Counted from the stretch's first letter, positions 1 to 12,074 are shown. The stretch: DNA of 64,000 nucleotides from Hoplostethus atlanticus (GCA_034670405.1 JAXDDX010000012.1:1643501-1707500); one strand, 5' to 3'. The notes: a model not told the origin generated them from the sequence alone. Numbers and translations: made by a program.

Positions 1-16
1 CGCTTGACCTGTTTGC

Positions 17-391
17 TCAGCAAACGTCGATCCCGTTCATATCTTCTTCCACTTCTCTGAGGAATGTGAGGTTCTGTCGGCCTAGGTATTCGCCATGTCC
101 ACACAGCCATGGTTTATTTTCTTTATCTTCATCATCATATCCACATCTTGCTGTCTCATCTTGCGGCAGTGTCTTGTTGAACACCTGCTTGCAACATATC
201 CACGGGTCATCGCTAGTCAGACGCCGGGGTTTGATTCTTCTGACGGGCGCATTCGGAGCGACCACCGGCACATCATCGTATCGGTTCTCAGGGTCCGGGC
301 TCTGATAGCTCAAGTTACCCGGCATGGGTTGATCCTCGATGGGTTGTGAGGGTGTTGGAGAGGCAGCCATAGCGGATGGTATTGCTTCCAA
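17..391 (-). CDS. Unidentified ORF at window edge
   Basis: A minus-strand open frame of about 124 codons ends in TGA at 19-17. The first ATG in frame is at 370-368, giving about 118 residues. The frame stays open upstream of that ATG without a better start, so the true 5' end is uncertain. The product has a Pro-rich N-terminal third, a basic RRIKPRR patch, then a Cys/His-containing acidic C-terminal part (WICCKQ, ARCGYDDED, WLCGHGEYLG) ending in EEDMNGIDVC. Composition is balanced, unlike a random microsatellite frame. I recognise no family. It could be a small accessory ORF or an exon of a mobile element reaching past the left edge, or a chance ORF. A T-rich tract and an iterated TCAATCAAA motif lie just to its right. 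Confidence 0.25.
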   Translation of the reverse strand: MEAIPSAMAASPTPSQPIEDQPMPGNLSYQSPDPENRYDDVPVVAPNAPVRRIKPRRLTSDDPWICCKQVFNKTLPQDETARCGYDDEDKENKPWLCGHGEYLGRQNLTFLREVEEDMNGIDVC

Positions 392-1383
392 AATGAGCTT
401 CCAAATGATGACGCCATTAGTCTCCGTATTTAACCTTTTTTTAAATCCCGCCTCTTTTTTTTTTTCTTTTTTCTTCTTTTTTTTTTTTTTCTAGCCCTAA
501 CCCTTCCTGGTCGAAAATCCGCTTCTGATCAACAGGATCATAAAACAAAAACATTTTCCCATAGTACTTCAAGTGTCACACAACCCCCAATGACCCTCGT
601 TTGACACTGGTCAATACACCCCGTTCAGGATCAAAAGAACAAATGAATGACGCCTCTGCCCACGCACGGAAATACCTCATCATTAGGATCATTAAATAAT
701 TAAAAGGTCACAACATGACACATCACACAGGTCATCAATCAAAACTGTCAAATTACTGACAGGCTGTCAATCAAAAGGGGTCAAAAGGTCATCAATCAAA
801 TTTTGACAGGAGGCGGCACATATATTACTACTACTGGTGTTCAAAATAAATATTTTATGGTTGCAACTATTTATTTTAAAACAGAGTGGATTGTTATTGT
901 TATTATTATTATGCCTTTTATTAAAATGGGGGAGGGCCCCGGTGACTTGATGTTCTCTGAAGGGAGGCTCACTGTCTTACACTTTGAAAACCCCTGCTCT
1001 AGACTAAAGAAAAGATAGAAAAGAACGAAAGCGGTAGTTGTGTTTACTGCAGTGAACCAATCTATTCACACCTAAAGATCACAGTCCAATAACCAAACAC
1101 ATCAGCAGCTTTTATCAACATTGTTCATCTAATATTATTTATTGTTCAAAAAGTCCAAGACCAGAAATTCAGTTTGCATTTGTTAACATTCACATTCAAG
1201 AATGAATGAATGATGAATATAACTCTGAACCTGGAGAGAGGAGGTTGTTTTAAAAGGCTGTAAAATCAAGAGTGAGCTGAGAGAACATTTCTACACTTCC
1301 AACCAGACTGATGCAATTACACAGTTTTCTATCACAGTTGAAAAGTAAATACTACCTCAGTACCAGATGAAAGGAAAAGGGTC
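392..1383. other. Gene-free stretch with T-rich tract and iterated motif
   Basis: No gene is supported here. 455-490 is a T-rich tract. 713-805 contains a cluster of TCAATCAAA-type motifs, including an exact 14-nt repeat at 730-743 and 787-800. Short stop-limited frames only. The last 50 bases before the first tRNA belong to the duplicated tRNA flank. Confidence 0.5.
730..808. repeat. Iterated GGTCATCAATCAAA / CTGTCAATCAAA motif
   Basis: GGTCATCAATCAAA occurs exactly at 730-743 and again at 787-800, with CTGTCAATCAAA between them at about 764-775. TGACAG and CTGTCA inverted hexamers alternate through the block. This is read directly from the sequence. Such iterons can mark a transposon subterminal region, but no element is identified. 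Confidence 0.45.
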
Positions 1384-1455
1384 TGCGATGGCCGGGAATC
1401 GAACCCGGGTCAACTGCTTGGAAGGCAGCTATGCTCACCACTATACCACCATCGC
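1384..1455 (-). tRNA. trnG-UCC: tRNA-Gly (anticodon UCC)
   Basis: The reverse complement gives a 72-nt tRNA with acceptor stem GCGATGG/CCATCGC and discriminator A. The D-arm/A-box region is TGGTATAGTGGTGAGCA, the anticodon loop is CUUCCAA (UCC, reads GGA), and the B box is GGTTCGATTCC. It closely matches vertebrate tRNA-Gly-UCC. A pol III terminator (TTTT on the minus strand, at 1378-1375) follows the 3' end after five bases. The CCA is not encoded, as expected for a nuclear gene. Confidence 0.97.
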
Positions 1456-1857
1456 TGAGGAAGAGAAGAAAAGCTGCTGCACAGTCAGCACTTTATGTCA
1501 GGAATTCCTTTCTGAGGGAGGAGGAGGAGGAGGAGGAGGAGGAAGGGGAGGGCCAGCAGCAAGCAAGCAAACAGAGAAGAGAAGAGAAGAGAAGAAGAAG
1601 AGAAGAGGCGTTTCAGTCAGAGCTCTGCCTGCTGGTGACTCAGTGATAACGAACAGTAACAGAACTACTGATTCTAGAAAGTTTAATTCTGAACCAAACT
1701 GACATTAAACAACTTGACACACTAGAGGACGAAGAGCTTCCTGACGTCTCACAGGACAATCTATCATCTCACATGTCTTCATCACTGAAGGAGTTATTTT
1801 ACAGCCCTGTGTGTTTGTGTGTGTTGAGTGAGACACACAACCTCAGTATTTTAACCA

Positions 1858-1906
1858 CAGTTGAAAAGTAAATACTACCTCAGTACGAGCTGAAAGAAAA
1901 AGGGTC
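1858..1906. repeat. Duplicated tRNA 3' flank (tandem segment)
   Basis: The sequence from the end of a CAGTTGAAAAGTAAATACTA block to the tRNA is nearly the same at about 1335-1383 and 1858-1906, differing at only a few bases. The AAGCAAACAGAGAAGAGAAG block after each tRNA (about 1563 and 2046) is also shared. The tRNA therefore duplicated with both flanks, in a unit of about 0.5 kb. Confidence 0.8.
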
Positions 1907-1978
1907 TGCGATGGCCGGGAATCGAACCCGGGTCAACTGCTTGGAAGGCAGCTATGCTCACCACTATACCACCATCGC
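1907..1978 (-). tRNA. trnG-UCC: tRNA-Gly (anticodon UCC), second copy
   Basis: This is a 72-nt tRNA identical to the copy at 1384-1455, on the same strand, 523 bp away. All stems, the UCC anticodon and the internal promoter boxes are intact. A run of five T on the minus strand (1901-1897) provides the pol III terminator. Confidence 0.97.
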
Positions 1979-3053
1979 TGAGGAGGAGCAGAAATTCCTC
2001 TCTGGGAGAAGAGGATGAGGGGGAGGAGGAGGAAGGTCCAGCAGCAAGCAAACAGAGAAGAGAAGAGAAGAGTTAGTGAGAGGTGATGTACAGAAACCAT
2101 GCTGACAGTTGGAGATACAAGCCTACTGTTGATTCTCTCATCTCATATACCTGTGAGAGAAAACATCTACACAAGGATGCAGTTTTTCTGTATGGCATGT
2201 ATCAATTTCAAAAGACATTTACAACCAATAATTGTTCAAATTGTCAGTCATAATTGTTAATCTTTTGCCTAAATGTGCTAAAACATTTGCAAATGGTAAC
2301 AAAGAGAAATGCTCTTTCTGTTGTGCACAAGGAACAAAATGTTGTGAAGAATTTGAGCCAAATCAACTGAGAAAAATTGTAGTACACATTTACAAAAAAA
2401 GTCTAATAGAATGTATAGAAAATATGCTTGACAGATTATGACAACTGGTTCAACCATTTTGCATGTAATGACATAAGCAATGAACTAATGCCTAGATGTT
2501 CTGGGGGGTGAGACTATTCAACAGAGAACCAATATAATACATTTTGATCAACATGACATAAACTATTGATAATGTAGGAAACAGCAGACGGTTGTACATA
2601 ATCATTTGCATGAATGTCCCAAAGCATTTGCAATTTGTTCAAAAGAATGAGAAGCTGCTTTTATGATGTGCACAAGTGACTAGATGATGTGGAGGTTGAA
2701 CAAGTAGTTTTGAGAATTTCAATTCTGATCTGAGAAATGTACCAAAGCGACTGAGAAAAACTGTAACTCAAAACTTAAGTCTCAGTGGTGGAGGAAACGA
2801 CAGAAGTTTTTTAAAACATCTCAAGTGTTTACTCACTAGGAAGAAAATAACAGGTCTTTAACCAGCAGCAGCCAATCAAATGTGAAGTTCCTCAATCATC
2901 AGAGGTGCTGTGTAGACTGGTTCAAGTTATCGCAGGTAGAAACTCCATTTATACGATTGTTGGTAGTGTGTGTGTCAAAGGGGAGGCTAACAAAGCACTG
3001 TTTATTGCAGCCAGGAGGGTCTGCTGTTTCACACCACAATGAAAACAGTCCAC
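1979..3053. other. Spacer between tRNA-Gly and tRNA-Ser
   Basis: AT-rich sequence with no supported gene. The left 100 bases are a GA-rich remnant of the tRNA duplication. A 69-codon plus-strand frame at 2232-2441 has no recognisable motif and no conservation evidence, so it is left out. Confidence 0.5.
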
Positions 3054-3135
3054 CGTTGTCGGCAGGATTCGAACCTGCGCGGGGAAACCCCAATGGATTT
3101 CTAGTCCATCGCCTTAACCACTCGGCCACGACAAC
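3054..3135 (-). tRNA. trnS-AGA: tRNA-Ser (anticodon AGA)
   Basis: The reverse complement gives an 82-nt class II tRNA. The acceptor stem is GTTGTCG/CGACAAC with discriminator G, and the anticodon loop is CUAGAAA (AGA, reads UCU). The long variable arm is a GGGG-TTT-CCCC hairpin, and the B box is GGTTCGAATCC. It closely matches vertebrate tRNA-Ser-AGA. AAAA at 3042-3045 supplies the minus-strand pol III terminator. Confidence 0.97.
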
Positions 3136-3144
3136 TCTGCTAAA

Positions 3145-3325
3145 TCAAGATTACCTTGTAACGTTATAACCTTGTAACCATGTAACTTCATAACCTTATA
3201 ACCTTGTAATTTTATAATCTTTTTAAGTCTTGTAACTTGTAACTTCATAATACTATAAATATATGTTATATGTTTGTGCAGCTGTAAAACCTTACCGTAT
3301 AAGCTTGTAATCTTGTAAAAAGATT
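3145..3325. repeat. Degenerate CTTGTAAC / TTATAACC repeat
   Basis: About 180 bp in which TTGTAAC, ATAACC and CTTCATAA words recur at irregular spacing, for example CCTTGTAACCATGTAACTTC followed by ATAACCTTATAACCTTGTAA. It is a decayed simple tandem array directly downstream (plus-strand sense) of the tRNA-Ser gene. Confidence 0.55.
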
Positions 3326-6300
3326 TCCTGACATTGGAAAGTTAGATGGTTGGTGATCCTTCTCAAGGTGAGTTAGCTAGGTTAGTTTAGGTTAGTTTAT
3401 GACCTTGACGTGTGATCCAGTGATCCTCAGATCATTAGAAGCAGTGAGGTCCAGCGAACCAGCTCTGTATCTGTCCAATGTTTGAACATCAACACATGGA
3501 GGGATGAAGCTATGTAGGTAAAAGGGTTTACTACTAGTTAGAGAACTTATACACCTTCTCCTGTATTGTTATTTCTGTTTGAACACTACTTGTGTACAGA
3601 CAGTAAACATGACTTGGTGACCACTGTTGAAAAAGCCCTGATAGCAGATAAAAGGTTCATCACTGGGTCCTTTAGTGATGCTGACTGTTACAACACCGTG
3701 GGAAACCAAATCAGAGTAAAGAACGCCTTATTGTAGACTATTGGCAATGCAGTGATGGATGCAGTTGATCTTTACATTGCACTTACAGAGTAAAGGTATT
3801 AGACTTCTAACTTTGTTGTGGTCAGCTGAGGAATCATTCCACATTTCAGTGATGGTCATGCTCACTGTATTCTCCTAGATTACTGTAGAACTAATAATTT
3901 ATCTCTTTCACAGTGGATTGTGATTGTATGTGGACATGTGATTTCTAGAGAGAATGTACATGTTAACCATAACCCTAACCCCTGTACAAGCAGCTCTCCC
4001 TTGTGGTAAACCTCATGTATTACAACTGCACTTTCACTGTGCAACTGATTTAACATTAGAGCCAGGGGCTTGAGATGTTTTTTTTTATGGCCTCGGTTTT
4101 GAGGTATGCTTGGTGCTATCTTGTGGCTCTGAGTGGTAGTGGCGATTAGTAGGACCTGTCCAGTGTTTTCTGGGTGTAGGGTGGGTGAGTGTTGGTAGGG
4201 CTAGTTGAGGTGTCGGATGGTCTTGCTCATGCTCAGCGTCTCCCACACCAATGTTTTTGAAACACATGTTTTCCTGATCACTGACAAGACTTCCTTTTCT
4301 CTGCCCGGTTGTCATGGAGCTCCTTCAGGTAGGGCGTCTGACCTGCCTTTGCAAAATAGTAAGTAAACAGGTTAGCCTAAAACGCTGTTGAGCCTCTCCA
4401 AGTCTGAGTAATAATCACCATGACTTGGCAAGAAGAATCACACCCTGTCATTTCAGTTTATGAGGTACTTTGAAAGGGGTAAAAACTTTGAGGTGGAAAT
4501 TATTGTAAACTCGTGTCTTGTAGTCCAATTAAGCTTATCCTGGCACCGGTCTGCGATCATAAACAGTAATGTGCGATCCTAAAACCATCCCCCACTGTCC
4601 AAGTTGGAACGGTGAGGTCCATCCATCTGTCCATGCTGGTGTTGGCTACACGACTCCAGATGTAAACCCACTAGTAGTCCAGGGCTGAGGCAGCTTGTGG
4701 GGAGAACACACTGACTGTCAAACACCTGGACAACCAGCAGCTGGCTCCACGTCCTGTTTTCACTGGTGAAAAAGGTGCAAACAGCCATTTCCCCCGGGAG
4801 GGGTATCGGTAAGGCTGAGGTCACTCGAGCAATTCTGTGTTTTTTTTTAGGGCTTTTGTTGACAAAATTAAAAGGACATCAATCGAGTGCCACAACAACT
4901 CAACATTGCCTCACGCATCTTTCACATATTGGTACATTTCCCAGGACAACGGAGTGGTGATAGTGTGGGGGTGTATGACCGCAGCTATTCATTACTTCAC
5001 TGAGAAAAAGCACAGTGGGAAGCAAATGAAGAAAAAAAGACTCATAAAACACAGATTTACTGCTCACTCACCGCTGTCCAGATTGAATTTTAGCCAGTAG
5101 CAAGATTGATCATTTGTCTACTAAAGCCATTTCTTACACAATGTGCAGCCCTGCTTCAGTTCCAGTGCGCCTGCCGACCACAGAGATCCAGCTGTTGTTA
5201 AACCACTGTGGTCTTCCCACTGGAGGAACGTGACAGAATGTTTCCAGCGTCTCATTAACAGGGGTCAAGGGCCCGGGGAAGAGGCGATTCAATAGCCAGC
5301 ACTGACATCATGATCCTCTCCTCCTCCGCCCTCTCTTTCAGCCCAAGACAGAAAACATGGGTTATTTTTGTTTGGACTCCGACATGGCTAAGCAACGCGA
5401 CACCAAGTCTGGAGAGAAAGGGTTCACAAAGAGCACAAAACAAACAGGGTTTTTTTATCAGCTGGAGAGACCGTGCAGAGAAGTAGAGCGAGGGCGACAT
5501 CTGGCTCAGATCAAAAGAAGAAAAATCAAGGACAGAGTTGTTTTGTTGTTCCTGGAGGACGGCGCGCAAAAAACAACCTCATTTGAAATGACATTGAGAG
5601 TTATTCGCTCCGAGTCTGTGATTCTCCTCTAAAGCGGGAAGCTTCGGAGGGAGAGAGAGCGAAGTGAAAAGCATTACCTCACTTTTACGAAAGTACACCC
5701 AGTTGAGCAACTTGAATGCCCGGCCAGCTGAGAAACCAATAGCATCCAAACCCTCTGCAGCCAGGTGCTGCTTTATGAGAATGACTGGGATAGGCACCCT
5801 GTATGGCAACGGAGGGGAAACCGTCTTCAATTATTCAGCTCTGCTAACGGCAGGCCACAAACAGTACAAGGCCTCCCAGCCACACGGTACAGTGAATTAT
5901 GAATGAGGCTGAGAGACCTGTGGCAGCAGCTCCCAGTCAATCAGACAATTAGAGTCTGCACGAGAGAGAGATGCACCGTTCAACGACATCTGATCTCTGT
6001 TTCCCTGCAAAACGGTGCAGTGTACTGTATGTATGTGCTGTGAGCTTTTCTTGACGTGCTCAAATCCAGCTTCCTCTGTTGAGCTTCACTGGAGGTACTC
6101 GCCTCTACGTTCAGCCTTGATGCATGGATGTGACTCGGCTTAAGGAGTTTCCCCTCAAAGGAAAACAGTGCGGTTTCAGACGCCATAATTCATAGCTTCA
6201 TAAATTCCTTGATACATATTCCCGAAGGCACAAGGCCGATGACGACCTCCTCCCATATCCAGGCAGGACTACTACAGTACATTTCACTTCTTTTAGGTTT

Positions 6301-7231
6301 ATCATCATAAATAATACCCAGGGTGATAGAGGGCCCGTTCTGTCTGCACTCGTAGCGACTGTCTCTGCTCCAGTCCAGTCCCATGTCACTGCTTCTTTGA
6401 AGACGCAAAGGTTAGATGTATCCCAAGAGGGCGCGTGATGGATGTGTCTCTGATCCATTCAGAAGGCGCCAGGTTAACAGATGAAAAGGTGAATGAGTGT
6501 TTCTGCAGTACTCCAGCAGTAAATAAAGGTTTGTTGGCTGGAAACCATTTTCTACACAGTGTGTTGTAGTTCTGGCTTGGCGTGAACACAATTACACAAC
6601 AAACTCTGCCTTGTAGCTCACTGGTTACTGGCCCATCAACATTTACCATTGTTTCATATAGTAAATATATCTAATAATACCACCTTTATCATATACTCTT
6701 GTTTAATCCAGCAGAGCATTTTGGTTTCCTCCAAGCCAGCTTGTAAGAACAAATGATTACATCTGCCCTACAACTCAAAATGTCTTCTTAGAGTTGATTC
6801 ATACACACCGGCTGTTTGATTCCCTGCCAGCAGAGAGTGTTATTTAAGTCGACTGTTTTCCAGATAACTGGCGGATGACAGTCTGATCCCTGCTCAGGGA
6901 TGCTGCACTCCAAAGTCAACTCACACAAAGTACCTGAAGCTCACAGAGTCTACGCTGTGATCCTTTTCAACTAACTGCAGTGAAACTAAGACGTGTAAGT
7001 AGGAAATTAGGTATAAAGCCTGAAGTTGGCCGTTGCTGCATTATGACTTCCCCTGGCAAAGCATAAATCATAAAACTAGTCCAGGAACTTTTAAAAGTTT
7101 ACCAAATGCTGCAAGTATGCAAGCGAATGAGTCGCCTCGACCTCTGATGGAGCCGAGAATACACTTTTCCTTTGCTTCATTTGTGGCTTGTCAAAGATGA
7201 AATCAAATTAAAACACTATAAGGACTCCTCT

Positions 7232-7232
<1 letters not shown>
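3326..7232. other. Intergenic, no gene seen
   Basis: No ORF with recognisable features, no tRNA and no convincing splice-bounded exon chain. Candidate frames below 105 codons look random. Confidence 0.5.

Positions 7233-7284
<52 letters not shown>
7233..7284. repeat. (AGAT)13 microsatellite
   Basis: Thirteen perfect AGAT units. It sits about 70 bp before a retroelement-type 3' tail. Confidence 0.95.
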
Positions 7285-7350
7285 TATTGCACTAGATGCT
7301 TATTTGGGGAGGAGATTTTAAAGAAATAATTTCTCTTGCCTACCTACTTT

Positions 7351-7408
7351 GAATGCACTCTGGATAAAAGCGTCTGCTGAATGACTGTAATGTAATGTAA
7401 TGTAATGC
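7351..7408 (+). mobile_element. LINE/SINE 3' tail with (TGTAA)n
   Basis: The segment CACTCTGGATAAAAGCGTCT followed by GCTGAATGACTG and a TGTAA/TAATG pentamer run is a very common 3' end of fish L2-type LINEs and the SINEs that borrow their tails. Only the tail is clear; the rest of the copy is truncated or too diverged. The exact family cannot be assigned by eye. Confidence 0.6.
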
Positions 7409-8086
7409 CTCTGTGGATGTGCTGATATGGTTGTGTCTGCATTAGCAGTGTAAAGACAGCCAGCAGCAGGCGTTGCTCATCTAAAAGCTTGCTGATTGGT
7501 CAGTGGAAGAGTCAAGTGTTTGCTTAGATCTGACCGCGGCGAAGTCGGCGAAGTCGGCGAAGTCAGCGCTACGTTGCCACGGTGCCTCTGACCTCCCCCG
7601 GTGACTCCAGCCTGTTCTCGGCCAAACGTTTCCTATGTTTCCCCCCCAGCCCCTGGAAAAAAATAGTCGGCCGAGAGTTAACTTTTCTTTCAGTTCCAAA
7701 AAAAAAAACGCTCTTTGTCTTCTTTGGGTGTCGAGTTCAAGACTGGCCCTGCCTGTAGAACACAGCCTTCAAACACACGGCCAACACATTACCTGTTAAG
7801 TAGTGCCAGACGTTAGAGGGCACCGTAACTCTGGGAGACCTTTTCCAGGGACATGCCATCGTGTTGTGGCTGATCACTCCGATAATATAGGTAGTACTGT
7901 TACCATGCAGCTACTGATGGAGTGAGTTAAGGTTTATCGGACATTTCCCTCTTACATCGTGTACATTTGACATTTATCTCAGGCAGACAAGAAACTTTAT
8001 CCCTTAGAGGAGAGCCAGCAGTGAAAAGGGCATTTCCACGGCTGCCATGAGACAGAGAGGGACGACAGGGGGAGAAGGAGGAGAGA

Positions 8087-8134
8087 ATGGATGGATGGAT
8101 GGATGGATGGAAGGATGGATGGATGGATGGATGG
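8087..8134. repeat. (ATGG)n microsatellite
   Basis: A tract of ATGG units interrupted by an AAGG variant. A further G/A-rich purine stretch follows from about 8250 to 8300. Confidence 0.9.
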
Positions 8135-8386
8135 AAGGGAGGAGGAAGGAGTGAGGTAGTGCTCCTAAATCTGCATAATCCCCCTGACAACAAGGGCAGA
8201 CGGGGTGGGATGAGAGTGGTGGATGGACCACCCTGGATCTGGCAAGCCAACAGAGAGAGAGGGGAGGGGAGGGGAGGAGGGGGGGAGCGAGGAGGGGGGG
8301 AGTCAGCTCTGTGTTCCTGATCTGACACTGACAAAGCAGCTGTGGAGCCAGAGTGGTTGAATTTCTCTGGACTGGTTCTATTCAAC

Positions 8387-8420
8387 GCACACACACACAC
8401 GCACACGCACACGCACACGC

Positions 8421-8450
<30 letters not shown>
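8387..8450. repeat. (CA)n with (CACACG)n interruption
   Basis: A 64-bp CA-type microsatellite with regular GCACAC variants in its centre. Confidence 0.95.
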
Positions 8451-8451
<1 letters not shown>

Positions 8452-8550
8452 TGCACCCAAGCAGAGGTGGCGTGCACAAACTAGCACACAAACAAGCAGA
8501 TGCAGACAAACATTTGCCCAGACCGACAGACATGAGACATGAAAGCATGC

Positions 8551-8553
<3 letters not shown>

Positions 8554-8581
<28 letters not shown>

Positions 8582-8582
8582 C
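8554..8582. repeat. (CA)n microsatellite
   Basis: A perfect dinucleotide tract of about 14 units. Confidence 0.95.
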
Positions 8583-8689
8583 CACATCCTCTCTCTCACA
8601 TAAACACTGTTTTTATCATTGTCTCTTACTTCTGTTTTGTCCCATCTTCCTCTTCATATCTTATAATTCCTTCCATTCATGCTCTCTCT

Positions 8690-8690
<1 letters not shown>

Positions 8691-8747
<57 letters not shown>
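8691..8747. repeat. (CT)n microsatellite
   Basis: A tract of about 28 CT units embedded in a longer pyrimidine-rich region. Confidence 0.95.
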
Positions 8748-8751
<4 letters not shown>

Positions 8752-10196
8752 CTCACTTGTTTTCACAACACAAATCAACCTTGTAAGCTAACAAGCAGAT
8801 CGTTGTCGGGCGTGTAGTCGCTGTAATCTGCACAGCCCTCCAAGCGGCTGCATGTTTGTCATCAGCCTTTGTTTTGCTCGCTTTGCCAAACATTGTTCCT
8901 GTTTCCATGTGACTTTGCTCTGGCAGTGCGGTTTAAGAGGTGTGGTGAGAACACAGTATCGTTTGCAGATATATCGATGCACCACCAGTGTTTCTGTGTG
9001 GTCATGCATCCAGCCAAAGTTGTGTACGGGGAAAAACATGTGTCCAGTTGCATCACATCACCATCAAAATGTCATTTAAGGACAAAGAGGAAGACATTTC
9101 CCCTCACATGCTTTCAAGTATCAACCTTCCTGATTTGCCAAAGTCATAGTTTGTTGCTTTTGTGTTTGATTACAACTGTATACAGTCCATTACAGGGTTT
9201 TAAAGACAGTGCCATACTGCGTACTATCACTGCTTATACAGTATAATCAAAAATCTCTGATCATCCATGAACCATGACCTTGGTTTTAATGAAAATTGGT
9301 GTGTGTTATATCATTCTCACTGGCCTGTGTCCAAACCATCTCATATAATTTGTTGTTATTTCACAATAATGGAGTGCAGATGTGAATGTCTCATTGGTTG
9401 GCCTCGTCACAGGTCTCGGTAATCTTAGAAAAACAAAACGTACCCTTACATACAGTTTCCTTAATTCAATAGCGTTCAGACACCTGTTTTCCATTTCTGT
9501 TTCGGCAAAAGGATGACGGTCTAATTGAGGTCACATGGCTTTGTTCACAACATTTTCTTGCAATTTCTATCAAAATTAGATTCCTGGAGGACGAGCGTTA
9601 CTGTGAAATTTCCAGTGTTCGTAAAATCACGAAGCAAGAAGTTTCACTGTTTCATTGAGAAAATGTGAAAGACAAAAGATATATGGCTCAAAGTAAAACC
9701 CAAACTAACCTGAACACTAAAGATTACCAGTCATACCAAATGCTGACATAACAACATACGCAAGTGATTATCTATTTTACAGTCTATATCAAATAAATAT
9801 CTGGTTGCTCATGCCTCCAGGCTACTCTACCTACACTGCAAAAAAAATGTCCAAAGTAAAAAGTCATTTTGTCCAGGTAAGAAAATCTCCCAATGTGCTG
9901 AAATAACTTCACCTCCATGTAGTTTTGCAAGGCAACGTCATGTGATTAAAATTGATTTGCATTGGAAACAAGTGAAATGATCTCACCCGGTTGGCGGATC
10001 TTTCATTTCTTTTAAGAAAAATAAAACGTCAAGGCTTGATTCCAGACTGAATGACAAGTTAAGATGGATATTTTTTGCAGTGCAGTTCCCCTTCCAGCCA
10101 GATCTCTTTCCCAAGGCTTTAATAGATTGAAGAAATTTATGGAGCCAGTCTGAGCTTTAATTGTACCAGGACCACATCCATGCTGCAAAAGGTCAT

Positions 10197-10212
10197 CACA
10201 CACACACACACA

Positions 10213-10244
<32 letters not shown>
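10197..10244. repeat. (CA)n microsatellite
   Basis: About 24 CA units with one TA interruption. Confidence 0.95.
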
Positions 10245-12028
10245 GCATGGCCTCTGCAACATATACAGTATATATGTCCAAACATGCCCTTTCAAGCTTC
10301 ACAGCAACAGTCACAGTCATTTAAGGCCCAGATCCATGCCAGAGCCAACGGGGCAAAACTACTGCAGCCATTGCTTCCGAATCGTCGTGAAAACATTCCC
10401 CACACTGAAATAATCAAGCCATGACTCAAAAAGGAACCGGAAAGGATCCCATGTGTGCTACTACTGAAACACCCGAGAGCTTTAATCCTTCTCTCCTGAT
10501 TACAGATACGGCGTGGTGCCTTTTTAAAGCGCCGGGTGGTCCATCTGAAGGTGCTGGCAGATCTGACTTCGACGCACCACCTTCCACACATGTTGCTGCT
10601 ATTACGGTTTAAGAGAAAACCACCTCAAACTTCAAAAACTGCAACGCCTCGTGGCGCGTTAACTCCCAAGTTCAGCCAGTTGAGTGTGTTGCTTCGCAGC
10701 CACACTATAGTCAGATACCTTCACTCGGGGGCGTGCAAGCCCCCGGTGAGAGAATGGGATATGATTGCTATCAGCGATCAAACTCTGAAAAACTCAGCTT
10801 GAAACATGAAGAGTTTCAGCAAGCCTTCACCACAGTGGGACAAAGTTCAAATGGAGGCGATGTGCTGTATAATCAAAGCTTTTCACTTGTCTGAAATATA
10901 GATTGCAGTGGGTACGTATTGTCTTTCACACATAAACGGTGCACTGTTGACAACTCTGCAATTTTCTGCAGCCGAGTTTTCTCTCTCAGGTCATTTCCTC
11001 CTCTGAGCGCGAGAGAGTCCATCATTAGAGGCGTGGATAATGAGGAGGGTTTGTCCGCAAACTTTCTCTCGCCTGTCTGTTTCTCTGCGGCCGCCATTAT
11101 CTGTGCTTGGCACGGGGGCTGGCATGTGTTAGATCTTTCTTGTCATCTAAAACAAAAGAAACCGCTGTTCACAATCAGCGGTCGCACTGCAAAAAGGCAA
11201 TTAAAGATAACGGCAGAAGGGGGCTCTGAGAAAATCACTCCCACAGAAACAGGGATGGCTTGAGACAGCCTCTTATTTCTGTGATCTGAAATGATTTTGA
11301 GGTCAGTGAAACTTCCCTTATCGCCACTGACATCATCTCTTTTCCTTTGTGCAAAAAGCACTAACGGAGAAAGAGTTATGAAGAGATATGAGGAGAGGTA
11401 AGACGAGGTAAACAACGGTCCACTCCGTCCAGAGTTGTGGAGAACAATGGGGATAACAGAGGTCTTATTAGTCTAGCCAGTGCTGCCACAGTGCACCGCT
11501 ACTTTGACCTCATTACCGGGGCTTTTACCGGCCAGTTAAATGCCCTGTGCAGACAACCCCGTGCCAAGAATGCACATTGATTTGCATGCAGCAATGCCCA
11601 CGCAACCCCAGCTAGCCAATCGGCCCGAATCCTCACAAACAGCCTTTTTTTGTCACAAGCAACAAAGAAATATTATTGGATGGTATGTACGCAAGACTTA
11701 TGGAGACAGGGCACGAGTGGTGTTGTTTTTCAGGCATTAACAAATCGCCTGAAACAAGTTGCCTAACAAATTAGTTCCTATTTTATGATTTTCATAACCG
11801 GTATCGTCGTGTTGAATGATACACAATGAGTTTTTGTTTTTTTTTGGCCCCTGAAGTCAGGAGCCTTCTGAAACCAGATGCGTCATCCAGTGATAGGTGA
11901 AGTCTGCAGGGTTGTTGTGTTGTTATTGAGAGTGTGAGGACCTGAGTGAAGCCCCGGGCTATAACTGTCTGCTCTCTGATAAGACAAAGTGCTTTGAGTT
12001 GTCATCAGACAGGCTTCTGGATGAGACG

Positions 12029-12030
<2 letters not shown>

Positions 12031-12074
<44 letters not shown>
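12031..12074. repeat. (CA)n microsatellite
   Basis: 22 CA units without interruption. Confidence 0.95.

Noticed and set aside
3968..3985. Telomere-like CCCTAA words
   Set aside because: Only two adjacent units; not a telomeric array.
7927..8580. 217-codon minus-strand ORF
   Set aside because: Its length comes from CA, ATGG and purine repeats; no domain or splice context.
10990..11700. Possible conserved non-coding enhancer stretch
   Set aside because: It looks complex and non-repetitive, but conservation cannot be judged from a single sequence.
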